This document shows positions 1 through 7,736 of a stretch of DNA of 64,000 nucleotides, in pieces. The stretch comes from JASLCR01 sp964407405. Its GTDB lineage: Bacteria; Patescibacteriota; Saccharimonadia; Saccharimonadales; Saccharimonadaceae. Where the stretch lies: NCBI GenBank assembly GCA_964407405.1, contig CAYOVH010000002.1:62001-126000 (forward strand). The letters are read 5' to 3'. Each line of letters begins with the position of its first letter. Position 1 is the stretch's first letter. The notes under the pieces were generated by a model that was not told where the DNA came from, made no database searches, and saw nothing but the letters and a program-made list of their open reading frames with translations. Both the position numbers and the translations under genes were made by a program.

Positions 1-1
1 C

Positions 2-1132
2 GAGCTACAAGGGCGAGTCGATGAGTTGCGCAAAAAACGCAATGCCAACGCTGCAAAGATGAAGGGCGGCAAGCCGGAGCAATCACTGGTTGACGAAGGC
101 AAGCAGATCAAAATTGAACTTGCTGAGCGAGAAAAATATCTCGAGGCGGCCGATAAAGAGTTTACCAACCTGCTATGGCAAGTGCCAAATATTATCTTTG
201 ACGACGTGCCACTAGGCGGGGAAGAAGACAGCGTCGAGATCAAGAAATGGGGCGAGCAAAAGACCGGTGCTGTTGATCATCTCGATTTTGCCATCAAACG
301 CGATTGGGTGGACTTTGAGCGCGGTGCGAAAGTAGCTGGTGCGAAGTTCTACTATCTAAAAGGCGACTTGGCGCTGCTCGAAAATGCGATCACGCAGTTT
401 ACACTTTCGAAGCTCCAGGAAAAAGGCTTTACATTCATGACAGTTCCGCACTTGGTGAATCAGCGTACGCTGACAGGCACAGGATTTGCACCACGTACTA
501 GTGATCAGTCAGATGAATATGCTATCGAGGGTGAAGATTTGAGTCTGATCGGCACGGCTGAAATTTCTCTTACCGGCTATCACGCAGATGAGATTATCGA
601 TGAAGATAAGCTGCCACTCATGTACGCTGGTCTCAGCCCAAGCTACCGCAAAGAAGCCGGCGCAGCAGGCAAACACACTCGTGGCCTCTTCCGCGTGCAT
701 CAGTTCAACAAGCTAGAGATGTATGCTTTCACGCTCCCTGAGCAGAGCCAGGAAGTGCATGAGAAGCTGCTGGCTATTGAAGAAGAGATTTGGCAAGCAA
801 TTGGTGTTCCGTATCATGTTATCAATATTGCAGCAGGCGACCTCGGTGCACCGGCAGCGAAGAAGTATGATATTGAATACTGGTCACCAGTCGATGGCAC
901 GTACCGTGAGCTTACTAGCTGCTCAAACTGTACTGACTTCCAGGCGCGCAACCTCAATATCCGCGTACGCCGCAAGGATGGTTCGGTCGAGACGGTACAT
1001 ACGCTCAATGGTACAGCGGTTAGCCTCGCTCGCTCGCTTATTACAGTTATTGAAAACTTCCAGAATGAAGACGGGACGCTTACCGTGCCGGAAGTCTTGC
1101 GGCCATATCTTAGCGGCCGAGAAATTTTATAA
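2..1132 (+). CDS. serS: seryl-tRNA synthetase, 5' end cut by window
   Basis: Charges tRNA-Ser with serine in the cytoplasm. The reading frame is open from base 2, so about the first 30 residues lie outside the window. What remains starts in the N-terminal tRNA-binding coiled coil (charged helices up to about residue 60). The class II catalytic core follows, with motif 2 around YRKEAGAAGKHTRGLFR and motif 3 near GTAVSLARSL, then a normal C-terminus. The stop at 1130-1132 lies two bases from an antisense ribozyme, so the 3' flank is shared with a convergent transcript. Family identity is secure. Confidence 0.97.
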   Translation, partial: ELQGRVDELRKKRNANAAKMKGGKPEQSLVDEGKQIKIELAEREKYLEAADKEFTNLLWQVPNIIFDDVPLGGEEDSVEIKKWGEQKTGAVDHLDFAIKRDWVDFERGAKVAGAKFYYLKGDLALLENAITQFTLSKLQEKGFTFMTVPHLVNQRTLTGTGFAPRTSDQSDEYAIEGEDLSLIGTAEISLTGYHADEIIDEDKLPLMYAGLSPSYRKEAGAAGKHTRGLFRVHQFNKLEMYAFTLPEQSQEVHEKLLAIEEEIWQAIGVPYHVINIAAGDLGAPAAKKYDIEYWSPVDGTYRELTSCSNCTDFQARNLNIRVRRKDGSVETVHTLNGTAVSLARSLITVIENFQNEDGTLTVPEVLRPYLSGREIL

Positions 1133-1133
1133 A

Positions 1134-1188
1134 TTCGCTTTTCGTCCTTTTGGACTCATCAGCGTAAGTACACACTTACGGAAGCGAA
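1134..1188 (-). ncRNA. type III hammerhead self-cleaving ribozyme
   Basis: Read on the minus strand, every part of the hammerhead core is present. Stem III 5' strand TTCGCTT (1188-1182) is followed by C17 (1181), then stem I CGTAAGT (1180-1174) with loop GTGT and ACTTACG (1169-1163). The box CTGATGA follows (1162-1156), then stem II GTCC-AAAA-GGAC (1155-1144), box GAAA (1143-1140), and stem III 3' strand AAGCGAA (1140-1134, sharing the last A of GAAA). The A15.1-U16.1 pair and C17 cleavage nucleotide are canonical. Stem III is open, making it type III, and cleavage is predicted between 1181 and 1180. It lies in the 3' region of the minus-strand gene ending at 1222. The match is seen directly; activity is inferred. 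Confidence 0.95.
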
Positions 1189-1213
1189 CATGACAGGCAG
1201 ACAGAGGTTCGCT
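1183..1213 (-). other. 3'-UTR hairpin competing with ribozyme stem III
   Basis: On the minus strand AGCGAAC (1213-1207) can pair perfectly with GTTCGCT (1189-1183), enclosing 17 nt. The second arm is also the 5' strand of hammerhead stem III, so the two pairings exclude each other. After cleavage at C1181 this hairpin would lie two bases from the new 3' end and could protect the mRNA. No U-tract terminator is visible between the gene and serS. Confidence 0.7.
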
Positions 1214-1221
1214 CCTTGGAG

Positions 1222-1785
1222 CTAGTTGTTAGCGAGGCCAACCTCGTTCGGACCGACACTGAACGGAGAGGTTTCGAGCACAACTCGACCGATCTGCCGA
1301 GGCGTGATCTCGCCGATGAAGCTGGTGTCCGACTTCATCACGCCCCCCTCGCGAGTCATCTCGTGCTGGCACAGCGCCACGATCCACCGCAGCATGGTGC
1401 CGGCGATGGCCTCATCGAAGACCTCCTGGACGCCGCTGAAGGCGACGATCAGGCCGTTCTCGATGACGGAGCCACCCCACTTGGTCATGCCAGGGTGGTA
1501 GAGATGCGGAGCATCCTGCTGAACTTTCCGGCTCGGCAAACCAGTCTCCCAGCTCACCTTCGCCTTCTCGACGGCGATGCGCTCGTACTTCTCCTTGTCG
1601 GGGTGGTTGGGCGCGGCGTCCGCGCTGAAGATCACCTCGAATCCGCCAGAAAGGGTGCGCGGGAAGCACACCACGATGGTGCCGGCGAACTTGTTCGTGA
1701 CGCCGTCCTCGTGTGCGGCATCGGCAGTGACGGAGACGATGTCCCACGCCTTCTTGCAGATGTCCGTGGTCAATCCCTTGTACAT
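1222..1785 (-). CDS. GlcG/HbpS-like (DUF336) domain protein, probable
   Basis: A solitary gene of 187 residues. The C-terminal half has a signature like the GlcG/HbpS heme- or cofactor-binding fold: KAKVSWETGLPS, then WGGSVIENGLIVAFSGV and a helix beginning VFDEAIAG. The N-terminal half is less typical, and function is unknown. The start at 1785 is chosen because GGAGGAG lies about 10 bases upstream; the frame runs further up but through structured leader. No signal peptide or membrane segment is seen. It has a consensus promoter, a long folded leader and a hammerhead ribozyme after the stop, so its mRNA is probably controlled at both ends. The DUF336 assignment is by eye and moderate. Confidence 0.75.
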   Translation of the reverse strand: MYKGLTTDICKKAWDIVSVTADAAHEDGVTNKFAGTIVVCFPRTLSGGFEVIFSADAAPNHPDKEKYERIAVEKAKVSWETGLPSRKVQQDAPHLYHPGMTKWGGSVIENGLIVAFSGVQEVFDEAIAGTMLRWIVALCQHEMTREGGVMKSDTSFIGEITPRQIGRVVLETSPFSVGPNEVGLANN

Positions 1786-1946
1786 GTCATTTTTCTCCTC
1801 CTCATCCGGAACTTGTCTGTTGACCGCACCGGATGGCGGAGACACAAGATGAGGTTCCGCAGCTCTGGTAGAGCGGCAAAATCTCACCTTGTGTTAAATC
1901 TGTCTGCTTGTCAAAGTACTTTGGAAGTTTCCACCTCAACAAAGTG
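1786..1946 (-). promoter_or_regulatory. structured 5' leader with alternative folds at the RBS
   Basis: About 160 nt separate the promoter from the start codon. Two helices exclude one another: CGGAAC (1859-1854) with GTTCCG (1812-1807), and CCTCATC (1854-1848) with GATGAGG (1806-1800). The second abuts the AGGAG of the ribosome binding site, so one state could mask it. A smaller hairpin, GCTCTACCAGAGC, lies further upstream. This is riboswitch-like architecture, but it matches no class I recognise. Confidence 0.55.
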
Positions 1947-1952
1947 TACTAT

Positions 1953-1981
1953 ATTATAGCAAATTTATGGTAAAAAGTCAA
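1953..1981 (-). promoter_or_regulatory. sigma-70-type promoter of the GlcG-like gene
   Basis: On the minus strand TTGACT (1981-1976), a 17-base spacer and TATAAT (1958-1953). It is back to back with the hpf promoter. Confidence 0.85.
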
Positions 1982-2000
1982 CAGTTTGCTGGGGAGAGTG

Positions 2001-2009
2001 TGCTATAAT
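2001..2009 (+). promoter_or_regulatory. extended -10 promoter of hpf
   Basis: TGC directly precedes TATAAT (2004-2009). A leader of roughly 30 bases with the strong SD AAAAGGAGGG (2031-2040) follows. Confidence 0.7.
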
Positions 2010-2045
2010 AAAAGTACCAACATCCTAACTAAAAGGAGGGTACCT

Positions 2046-2420
2046 ATGATCGAATCAATCGTAATTTCCGGGGTCAAATACACGCCGGATGAGCAAACGA
2101 AAAAGTATGTTCGCCGCAAGGTAGCACGGCTCGATCGGTTCCTCCCGCGACACGCCCGCAAGAGCGTTTCGGCAGAGGTGAAACTTAAAGAAGTCAATCG
2201 CGATCACGGCAACAAATACGAAGCTGAGATCATTTTGAATGTGCCCGACAAAACATTGACGGCCAAAGATTCGACTGTGAATATATTGGCAGCGGTAGAT
2301 ATCGTTGAAATGAAGTTGGTCAACCAATTGCGCAAGTACAAAGACCTCCATATTTCGCATGTCGGCAAAACTCGTGGCGTGTTGAGCCGCTTCAAACGCA
2401 GCTATGCTCGCGAAAGTTAG
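2046..2420 (+). CDS. hpf: ribosome hibernation promoting factor, short form
   Basis: S30AE-fold protein of 124 residues that binds the 30S decoding region and helps inactivate ribosomes in stationary phase or stress. The sequence begins MIESIVISGVKYTPDE and keeps the basic helix RRKVARLDRFLPRHARK and the central strand KYEAEIILNVP. It lacks the C-terminal dimerisation domain of long HPF, so it resembles the short HPF/RaiA class. The start at 2046 is set by the SD at 2031-2040. It is transcribed from its own extended -10 promoter, divergent from the GlcG-like gene. Confidence 0.92.
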   Translation: MIESIVISGVKYTPDEQTKKYVRRKVARLDRFLPRHARKSVSAEVKLKEVNRDHGNKYEAEIILNVPDKTLTAKDSTVNILAAVDIVEMKLVNQLRKYKDLHISHVGKTRGVLSRFKRSYARES

Positions 2421-2504
2421 CTCCGAGGCTCCCGAGCCAGGTCTTGCCAGTCCATATTTGCAAACAAATGTCATCTTTTCCTTTTCTCTCGCATAAAAAC
2501 AGGG

Positions 2505-2510
2505 TATAAT
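2505..2510 (+). promoter_or_regulatory. -10 box of secA
   Basis: TATAAT 44 bases before the GTG start. The leader carries the SD TGGAGGA ahead of GTG at 2554. A convincing -35 is not visible. Confidence 0.6.
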
Positions 2511-2553
2511 TAGGGGAGTTTTTCAGAATAGTCTAGATCATGGAGGATTTGGC

Positions 2554-5175
2554 GTGGCGGTAAGCAAACAAAACGTGCTAACAAAGGTGTTCGGTGATCC
2601 GCAAAAGCGGATTCTTGGTAAATTGTATAAAAAAGTTGAACGTGTCAATGCACTTTCGGATGAATATCATTCGATGAGCGATACGCAGCTAAAAAAGCAA
2701 ACTGCGGCTTTCAAGAAAGAGTTGGAAGAAAAAAAGTCACTCGATGATATCTTGCCGCGTGCATTTGCGGTCGCGCGCGAAGCGGCGGATCGTGTACTTA
2801 AGATGCGGCCATTTGATGTGCAGCTGATCGGTGGTATGGCTCTCCACGAAGGAAACGTGGCCGAGATGAAGACCGGTGAAGGTAAGACGCTTGTCGCAAC
2901 GTTGCCAGCATATCTCAATGCGCTTTCGGGCAAGGGCGTGCATATCGTCACGGTCAATGACTACCTGGCGCAACGTGACGCTGGCTGGAATGGTGAACTC
3001 TTTGACTTTCTCGGGCTTTCAACTGGTGTTATTATCAATGAAGCAAGCTTTGTTTACGACAAGGACTACGACAACCAGGATCATGATGATCCGCGTATGC
3101 GTAAGCTGCGCCCGGTGACGCGCAAGGAGGCTTACGCGGCTGATATCACCTACGGTACGAACAATGAATTCGGGTTTGACTATTTGCGCGACAACATGGT
3201 TGATGATGTCGAGTTGCTGCGCCAGCGCGAATTGAATTTTGCCATCGTCGACGAGGTTGACTCGATTTTGATCGACGAAGCGCGCACGCCATTGATCATT
3301 TCAGCACCTGCGGCCGAGAACCCAGAGAGTTATCTGCAATTTGCAAAGGTTGCCGCAAAGCTGGTGCCAGAGGATTACGTGCTCGACGAAAAGCGTCGTA
3401 GCGTAGCACTGTCTGATGAAGGTGTCGAAAAAGTCCAAAAAATGCTTGGCGTGAAAAATCTTTACAATCCAGAAAATGTCCGCACGGTGTATCACATGGA
3501 TCAGGCGTTGCGCGCTCAGACACTTTTCAAGCGAGACAAGGACTATGTCGTGACTAATGACGGCGAAGTTGTGATCGTTGACGAGCACACCGGCCGTCTT
3601 ATGCAGGGTCGTCGCTACAATGAGGGTCTTCATCAGGCTATTGAAGCCAAAGAAGGCGTCCCGGTCTTGCAGGAGTCAATGACTTTGGCGACGATTTCAT
3701 TCCAGAACTATTTCCGTTTGTATAATAAGCTGTCGGGCATGACTGGTACGGCATTCACCGAGGCGGAGGAATTCCAGCAGATTTATAGCCTTGACGTTAT
3801 TCAGATTCCGCCAAACAGGCCTGTAGTGCGTAATGACAAGGAAGACCTAATCTTCAAGACTGAAAAAGGCAAGCTCAAAGCAGTTGCTGAAGTCATCAAA
3901 GAACATCACAAGGCTGGTCGTCCAGTGCTGGTCGGTTCGGCATCGATCGCCAAGAATGAGTTGATCGCCAAGTGGCTTGATAAAGAAAAAATTCCGTATG
4001 AAATCTTGAACGCAAAGAATAATGAACGCGAAGCAGCCATTGTCGAAAAGGCTGGCGAAAAGGGCGCTATCACACTGGCGACAAATATCGCTGGTCGTGG
4101 TACTGACATCAAGCTTGGTAAGGGCGTGAAAGAGCTAGGCGGTTTGGTCGTGATCGGCTCTGAGCGCCACGAATCGCGCCGTATCGACAATCAGCTACGT
4201 GGTCGTGGTGGGCGTCAGGGTGATCCTGGCGAGACGCAGTTCTTTGTCTCGACCGAGGATGATCTGATGCGTATCTTCCAGGGCGAGCGCATTGCCGGAC
4301 TAATGGATCGTCTAGGTGTGGATGAAGATACGCCAATCCAGAACAAAGCCGTTTCAAAGACGCTTGAGGCAGCGCAAAAACGAGTTGAAGGTTACAATTT
4401 CGACACGCGTAAAAATGTTGTTCAGTATGACAATGTCATCAACCGTCACCGAAAAGTTGTCTATACGATGCGCCGCAAAATCCTTGAGGGTAAGAACATT
4501 CGCGATGAAATCGAGCGATTGATCGATGAGAAGATCCGTGATCTGACACCGCTGCCATCAAAAAATAATCCAAAATTTGCCGAGGAATTTGAGTCAGTCT
4601 TCCCACTGGGCGAGAAGAAGATCAAAGAAATCGGTGAAGAAAAACGCGACAAGACTCGCTATGAGATGGCCAAAAAAGAAGTTGAAAAACTTTACAAAAA
4701 GCAGGAAAAAGCTCTTGATGAAGAGGTCTTGCGTAAAGTCGAGCGTGATGTCTACATCCAGGTGCTCGATACACTATGGATGCAGCATCTTGAGAATATG
4801 CAGCATCTTCGCGATGGTATTCACTGGCGCTCTGTCGGTCAGCGCGATCCTCTGGTTGAGTACCGTTCGGAGTCGCAAAAGTTGTTTGATAGTTTGCAGC
4901 AAAGCCTGCGTGAGGAAGTGCTACGTGTGATCATGCATGTCAAGAAAAGTGATGTACTGGCGATTAATGATGAAGAGCATGAGACTGAGTTGACGCGTCT
5001 GGCCGAAAACGCCGTCGAAGCCGGTGTCAATGACCTTGGCAAGGGTGAAGCAAATCGCGACGATGATTTCAAAGTGACACGTGTAAAAAGCTCGTCAGAG
5101 AACAATCGTGCAAAAAACCAAGCACGCAAAAAGAAAAAAGCGGCTCGTCAAAATAAAAAGAAGTCTCGCCGCTAG
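2554..5175 (+). CDS. secA: preprotein translocase ATPase SecA
   Basis: Motor ATPase that drives unfolded secretory proteins through SecYEG at the inner face of the membrane. 873 residues. Walker A GEGKT is at residues 108-112, DEVD at 233-236 and DEAR at 241-244; the second nucleotide domain carries GRGTD and LRGRGGRQGD. The C-terminus ends in a lysine/arginine-rich tail (AKNQARKKKKAARQ) instead of the zinc-binding cysteine motif of many SecAs, so SecB-style targeting is unlikely. GTG start with an SD. Single-gene transcript or head of a run with the M16 peptidase. Confidence 0.98.
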   Translation: MAVSKQNVLTKVFGDPQKRILGKLYKKVERVNALSDEYHSMSDTQLKKQTAAFKKELEEKKSLDDILPRAFAVAREAADRVLKMRPFDVQLIGGMALHEGNVAEMKTGEGKTLVATLPAYLNALSGKGVHIVTVNDYLAQRDAGWNGELFDFLGLSTGVIINEASFVYDKDYDNQDHDDPRMRKLRPVTRKEAYAADITYGTNNEFGFDYLRDNMVDDVELLRQRELNFAIVDEVDSILIDEARTPLIISAPAAENPESYLQFAKVAAKLVPEDYVLDEKRRSVALSDEGVEKVQKMLGVKNLYNPENVRTVYHMDQALRAQTLFKRDKDYVVTNDGEVVIVDEHTGRLMQGRRYNEGLHQAIEAKEGVPVLQESMTLATISFQNYFRLYNKLSGMTGTAFTEAEEFQQIYSLDVIQIPPNRPVVRNDKEDLIFKTEKGKLKAVAEVIKEHHKAGRPVLVGSASIAKNELIAKWLDKEKIPYEILNAKNNEREAAIVEKAGEKGAITLATNIAGRGTDIKLGKGVKELGGLVVIGSERHESRRIDNQLRGRGGRQGDPGETQFFVSTEDDLMRIFQGERIAGLMDRLGVDEDTPIQNKAVSKTLEAAQKRVEGYNFDTRKNVVQYDNVINRHRKVVYTMRRKILEGKNIRDEIERLIDEKIRDLTPLPSKNNPKFAEEFESVFPLGEKKIKEIGEEKRDKTRYEMAKKEVEKLYKKQEKALDEEVLRKVERDVYIQVLDTLWMQHLENMQHLRDGIHWRSVGQRDPLVEYRSESQKLFDSLQQSLREEVLRVIMHVKKSDVLAINDEEHETELTRLAENAVEAGVNDLGKGEANRDDDFKVTRVKSSSENNRAKNQARKKKKAARQNKKKSRR

Positions 5176-5212
5176 ATTTCACTCGCAATATGAAAGAACA
5201 ATGGTAATTTAG

Positions 5213-6508
5213 GTGAAGCATACAGTTGCTGAAGTAAGACTCAAAAACGGCTCGCGCGGTCTTCTTATTGATGTACCGGGCGCGACGGTGATGAGTTTTC
5301 AGTTTCAATTCCGTGCTGGCAATCGCTATGTGAAGCATAGGGACATTTACGAGACAGCGCACATCATGGAGCACATGGCGTTTGGTGCCAATGCAAAATT
5401 TAAGACAGAGCATGAGTACGAGGCGGAGTTTACGAAAAATGGTGCGTATCATAATGCGTACACCTCTGATCTTTCGATGGTATACGTGGCAGATTGTGCG
5501 GATTTTGAGTGGGACCGGATACTGGAATTGCAGCGCGTAGCGATTACACAGCCGCGTTTCAACAAAGAAGAGCTTGAGGCTGAGAAGGGGAATGTCCGCA
5601 GTGAGCTGACGGGCTATCTCAACAATCATAATCGTGTGCTTTGGCCAAAAATCCAGCAGATGCTGGGCGAAGATATCTTTACATTTTGGCAACGGCTTCA
5701 GACGATCAATACTGTCACGTTGGCCGATATCAAAGAGCATTATCGTCGGACGCATACAGCAGAAAACATGCGGTTTGTGATTGCCGGCAAGTTGTACGGC
5801 CGCAAGAGTGAGATTATCCGTCAGCTTGAGTCATGGGAGTTGGCGCATGGCGAGCGTTTTGAAGTACCACGTGATGAGTTGTCGAGTGGCAACCCGACGC
5901 TGATTCGTCGCAAAGAAGCCTCCAACCTCACATTTGGTATCAGTCTGATGGTACCGCGCGAATTAACGGACGAAGAAGTTGATGCAATGAATGCCCTCGA
6001 TCATATCCTGACTGGTACGATGCATAGTCGCATTTATGGTTCAGCGCGCGCAAAAGGTCTCGCGTACGGAGTCTTTTCCGATACGAGCTCAGGATTTCAT
6101 GACAGCAGTTGGGACTTTGGCGGTGAAGTCAATCATGATACGGCTGGAGCGCTATTTGATATTATTGTCCGTGAGCTCAGGTGCGTTCTCGATGGCAAGA
6201 TCAGCGAAGAAGAATTGGCAGCAGCCAAGAGCTATGCACTCGGTCGCCACCAGATGGGCGCGCAAACGCCTGGGCAGATCAGTAATTTCTATACAAATCG
6301 TTATTTTGCCGATGGCGTGGTGAAAGATTATGACAAAGTGCCCGATGCGATCAACAAAATTACTCGTGAGCTTATGATGACGACTGCCGAAAGTTTTGTT
6401 GCGCATAATACATGGGCTCTGGCTGGAGTCTCGAGTGAGGAAAAAAATGAAATTGTAGCCCTTGCCGACAAATTTAGGAGTTTGTTTCCGGTAAGCGTAC
6501 AATTGTAG
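5213..6508 (+). CDS. M16 family zinc metallopeptidase
   Basis: 431 residues, the size of one clam-shell half with two M16 subdomains. The inverted zinc motif HIMEH (residues 50-54) is intact, and the downstream glutamates E124 and E131 fit the family spacing, so it should be active. No signal peptide or transmembrane segment is seen, which points to a cytoplasmic processing or peptide-degrading role. GTG start at 5213, 37 bases after secA, with only a weak SD. Family sure, substrate unknown. Confidence 0.9.
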   Translation: MKHTVAEVRLKNGSRGLLIDVPGATVMSFQFQFRAGNRYVKHRDIYETAHIMEHMAFGANAKFKTEHEYEAEFTKNGAYHNAYTSDLSMVYVADCADFEWDRILELQRVAITQPRFNKEELEAEKGNVRSELTGYLNNHNRVLWPKIQQMLGEDIFTFWQRLQTINTVTLADIKEHYRRTHTAENMRFVIAGKLYGRKSEIIRQLESWELAHGERFEVPRDELSSGNPTLIRRKEASNLTFGISLMVPRELTDEEVDAMNALDHILTGTMHSRIYGSARAKGLAYGVFSDTSSGFHDSSWDFGGEVNHDTAGALFDIIVRELRCVLDGKISEEELAAAKSYALGRHQMGAQTPGQISNFYTNRYFADGVVKDYDKVPDAINKITRELMMTTAESFVAHNTWALAGVSSEEKNEIVALADKFRSLFPVSVQL

Positions 6509-6509
6509 T

Positions 6510-7736
6510 ATGAAGATTGCGATTGCTGGTTATGGGATGGAAGGCCGGGCGAACTTTGACTATTGGAATAACCCGGAAAATGAGCTGACAGTTGTTGATG
6601 AACGTGAGACGATCGAAGATTTGCCGGAAAACGTATCGACGATTCTTGGACCGGGCGCTTTTGAAAAACTGGACGACTTTGACCTTGTGATGCGAAGTGC
6701 GGGTGTTCCGCCGCGTAAGATCAAAACCAACGGTAAGGCGTGGAGCGCGACAAATGAATTTTTCGCCAAGTGCTCTGCGCCGATCATTGGTGTGACGGGT
6801 ACGAAGGGCAAAGGCACGACGTGTTCGCTCATTACATCGATACTGCGCGCGGCAGGTAAAACGGTTCATCTAGTTGGCAATATCGGTACGCCGGCACTTG
6901 CGGAATTGCCAAAGATTCAGCCGAGCGACGTCGTGGTGTTTGAGATGAGTAGCTTCCAGCTTTGGGATTTGGAGAAATCGCCGCATATTGCCGTGGTACT
7001 GCTCATTGAGCCTGACCATATGAATGTCCATGAGAGCATGGATGATTATGTTGCAGCAAAAGCACAAATAGTAGCACATCAAACAACTGACGATGTAGTG
7101 ATTTACAACCAAAACAATGTCTTTGCATGCCAGATTGCCAAGCGGTCACCAGCTCGTAAAATAGCGTATCCGTTTCTTATTACTGAATTTGTTGACAGTC
7201 TGCAGCTTCCCGGTAAGCACAATGAGGAGAATGCCTCAGCAGCAATCGCAGCGGTGCGCGAGTTTGGCGTGGATGTAGCTGCCATCCGTAAAGGCTTGGC
7301 GGCGTTTCGCGGTCTACCACACCGGCTTGAGTTGGTGCGCGAGCTGGACGGCGTGGCGTACTACAATGATAGCTTCTCATCGGCTCCATCGGCTACGATT
7401 GCAGCAATAAAATCGTTTAAAAATCCAGAAATTGTAATCATCGGTGGTACAGATAAAGGAGCAGACTTTTCAGAGCTGAAAGCCGCACTGGCAGCAGAAA
7501 ATGTCAAAAAGATTCTTCTCATCGGTGAGATACGACATAAGCTTGCCGAGCTATTCATAGGACTCAATACCGTTATGTCCTCAGCGGCAACCATGTCAGA
7601 AGTTGTAGCCGAAGCGCGCGGCTATGTCGAACCGGGCGATATCGTTATCCTAAGCCCAGCGTGTGCGAGCTTTGATATGTTCAAGAATTTTTACGATCGC
7701 GGCGACCAATTTCGGAGTGTTATACAAAGTCTATGA
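6510..7736 (+). CDS. murD: UDP-MurNAc-L-Ala glutamate ligase (MurD, probably MurD2 type)
   Basis: Mur ligase of 408 residues that adds the second amino acid of the peptidoglycan stem peptide. The N-terminal Rossmann-like domain opens MKIAIAGYGMEGRA; the ATP loop GTKGKGTT is at residues 97-104; the central and C-terminal ligase domains follow. It overlaps the next gene (a MurL homologue) by four bases. In the described MurD2-MurL pathway the ligase adds L-Glu and MurL epimerises it, so this enzyme probably takes L-glutamate rather than D-glutamate. That specificity is inferred from context. A -10-like TACAAT lies 6 bases before the start (6498-6503), inside the end of the M16 gene. Confidence 0.92.
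   Translation: MKIAIAGYGMEGRANFDYWNNPENELTVVDERETIEDLPENVSTILGPGAFEKLDDFDLVMRSAGVPPRKIKTNGKAWSATNEFFAKCSAPIIGVTGTKGKGTTCSLITSILRAAGKTVHLVGNIGTPALAELPKIQPSDVVVFEMSSFQLWDLEKSPHIAVVLLIEPDHMNVHESMDDYVAAKAQIVAHQTTDDVVIYNQNNVFACQIAKRSPARKIAYPFLITEFVDSLQLPGKHNEENASAAIAAVREFGVDVAAIRKGLAAFRGLPHRLELVRELDGVAYYNDSFSSAPSATIAAIKSFKNPEIVIIGGTDKGADFSELKAALAAENVKKILLIGEIRHKLAELFIGLNTVMSSAATMSEVVAEARGYVEPGDIVILSPACASFDMFKNFYDRGDQFRSVIQSL

Noticed and set aside
1849..1938. tRNA-like stretch on the plus strand (D-arm-like AGCTCTGGTAGAGC and flanking TGAGGT/ACCTCA)
   Set aside because: No anticodon stem and no T-loop GTTC-type sequence; the stem pairs are better explained by the minus-strand leader.
1216..1959. 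Long plus-strand frame opposite the GlcG-like gene
   Set aside because: Antisense shadow; composition and residues are not protein-like, and the minus strand has promoter, SD and family signature.
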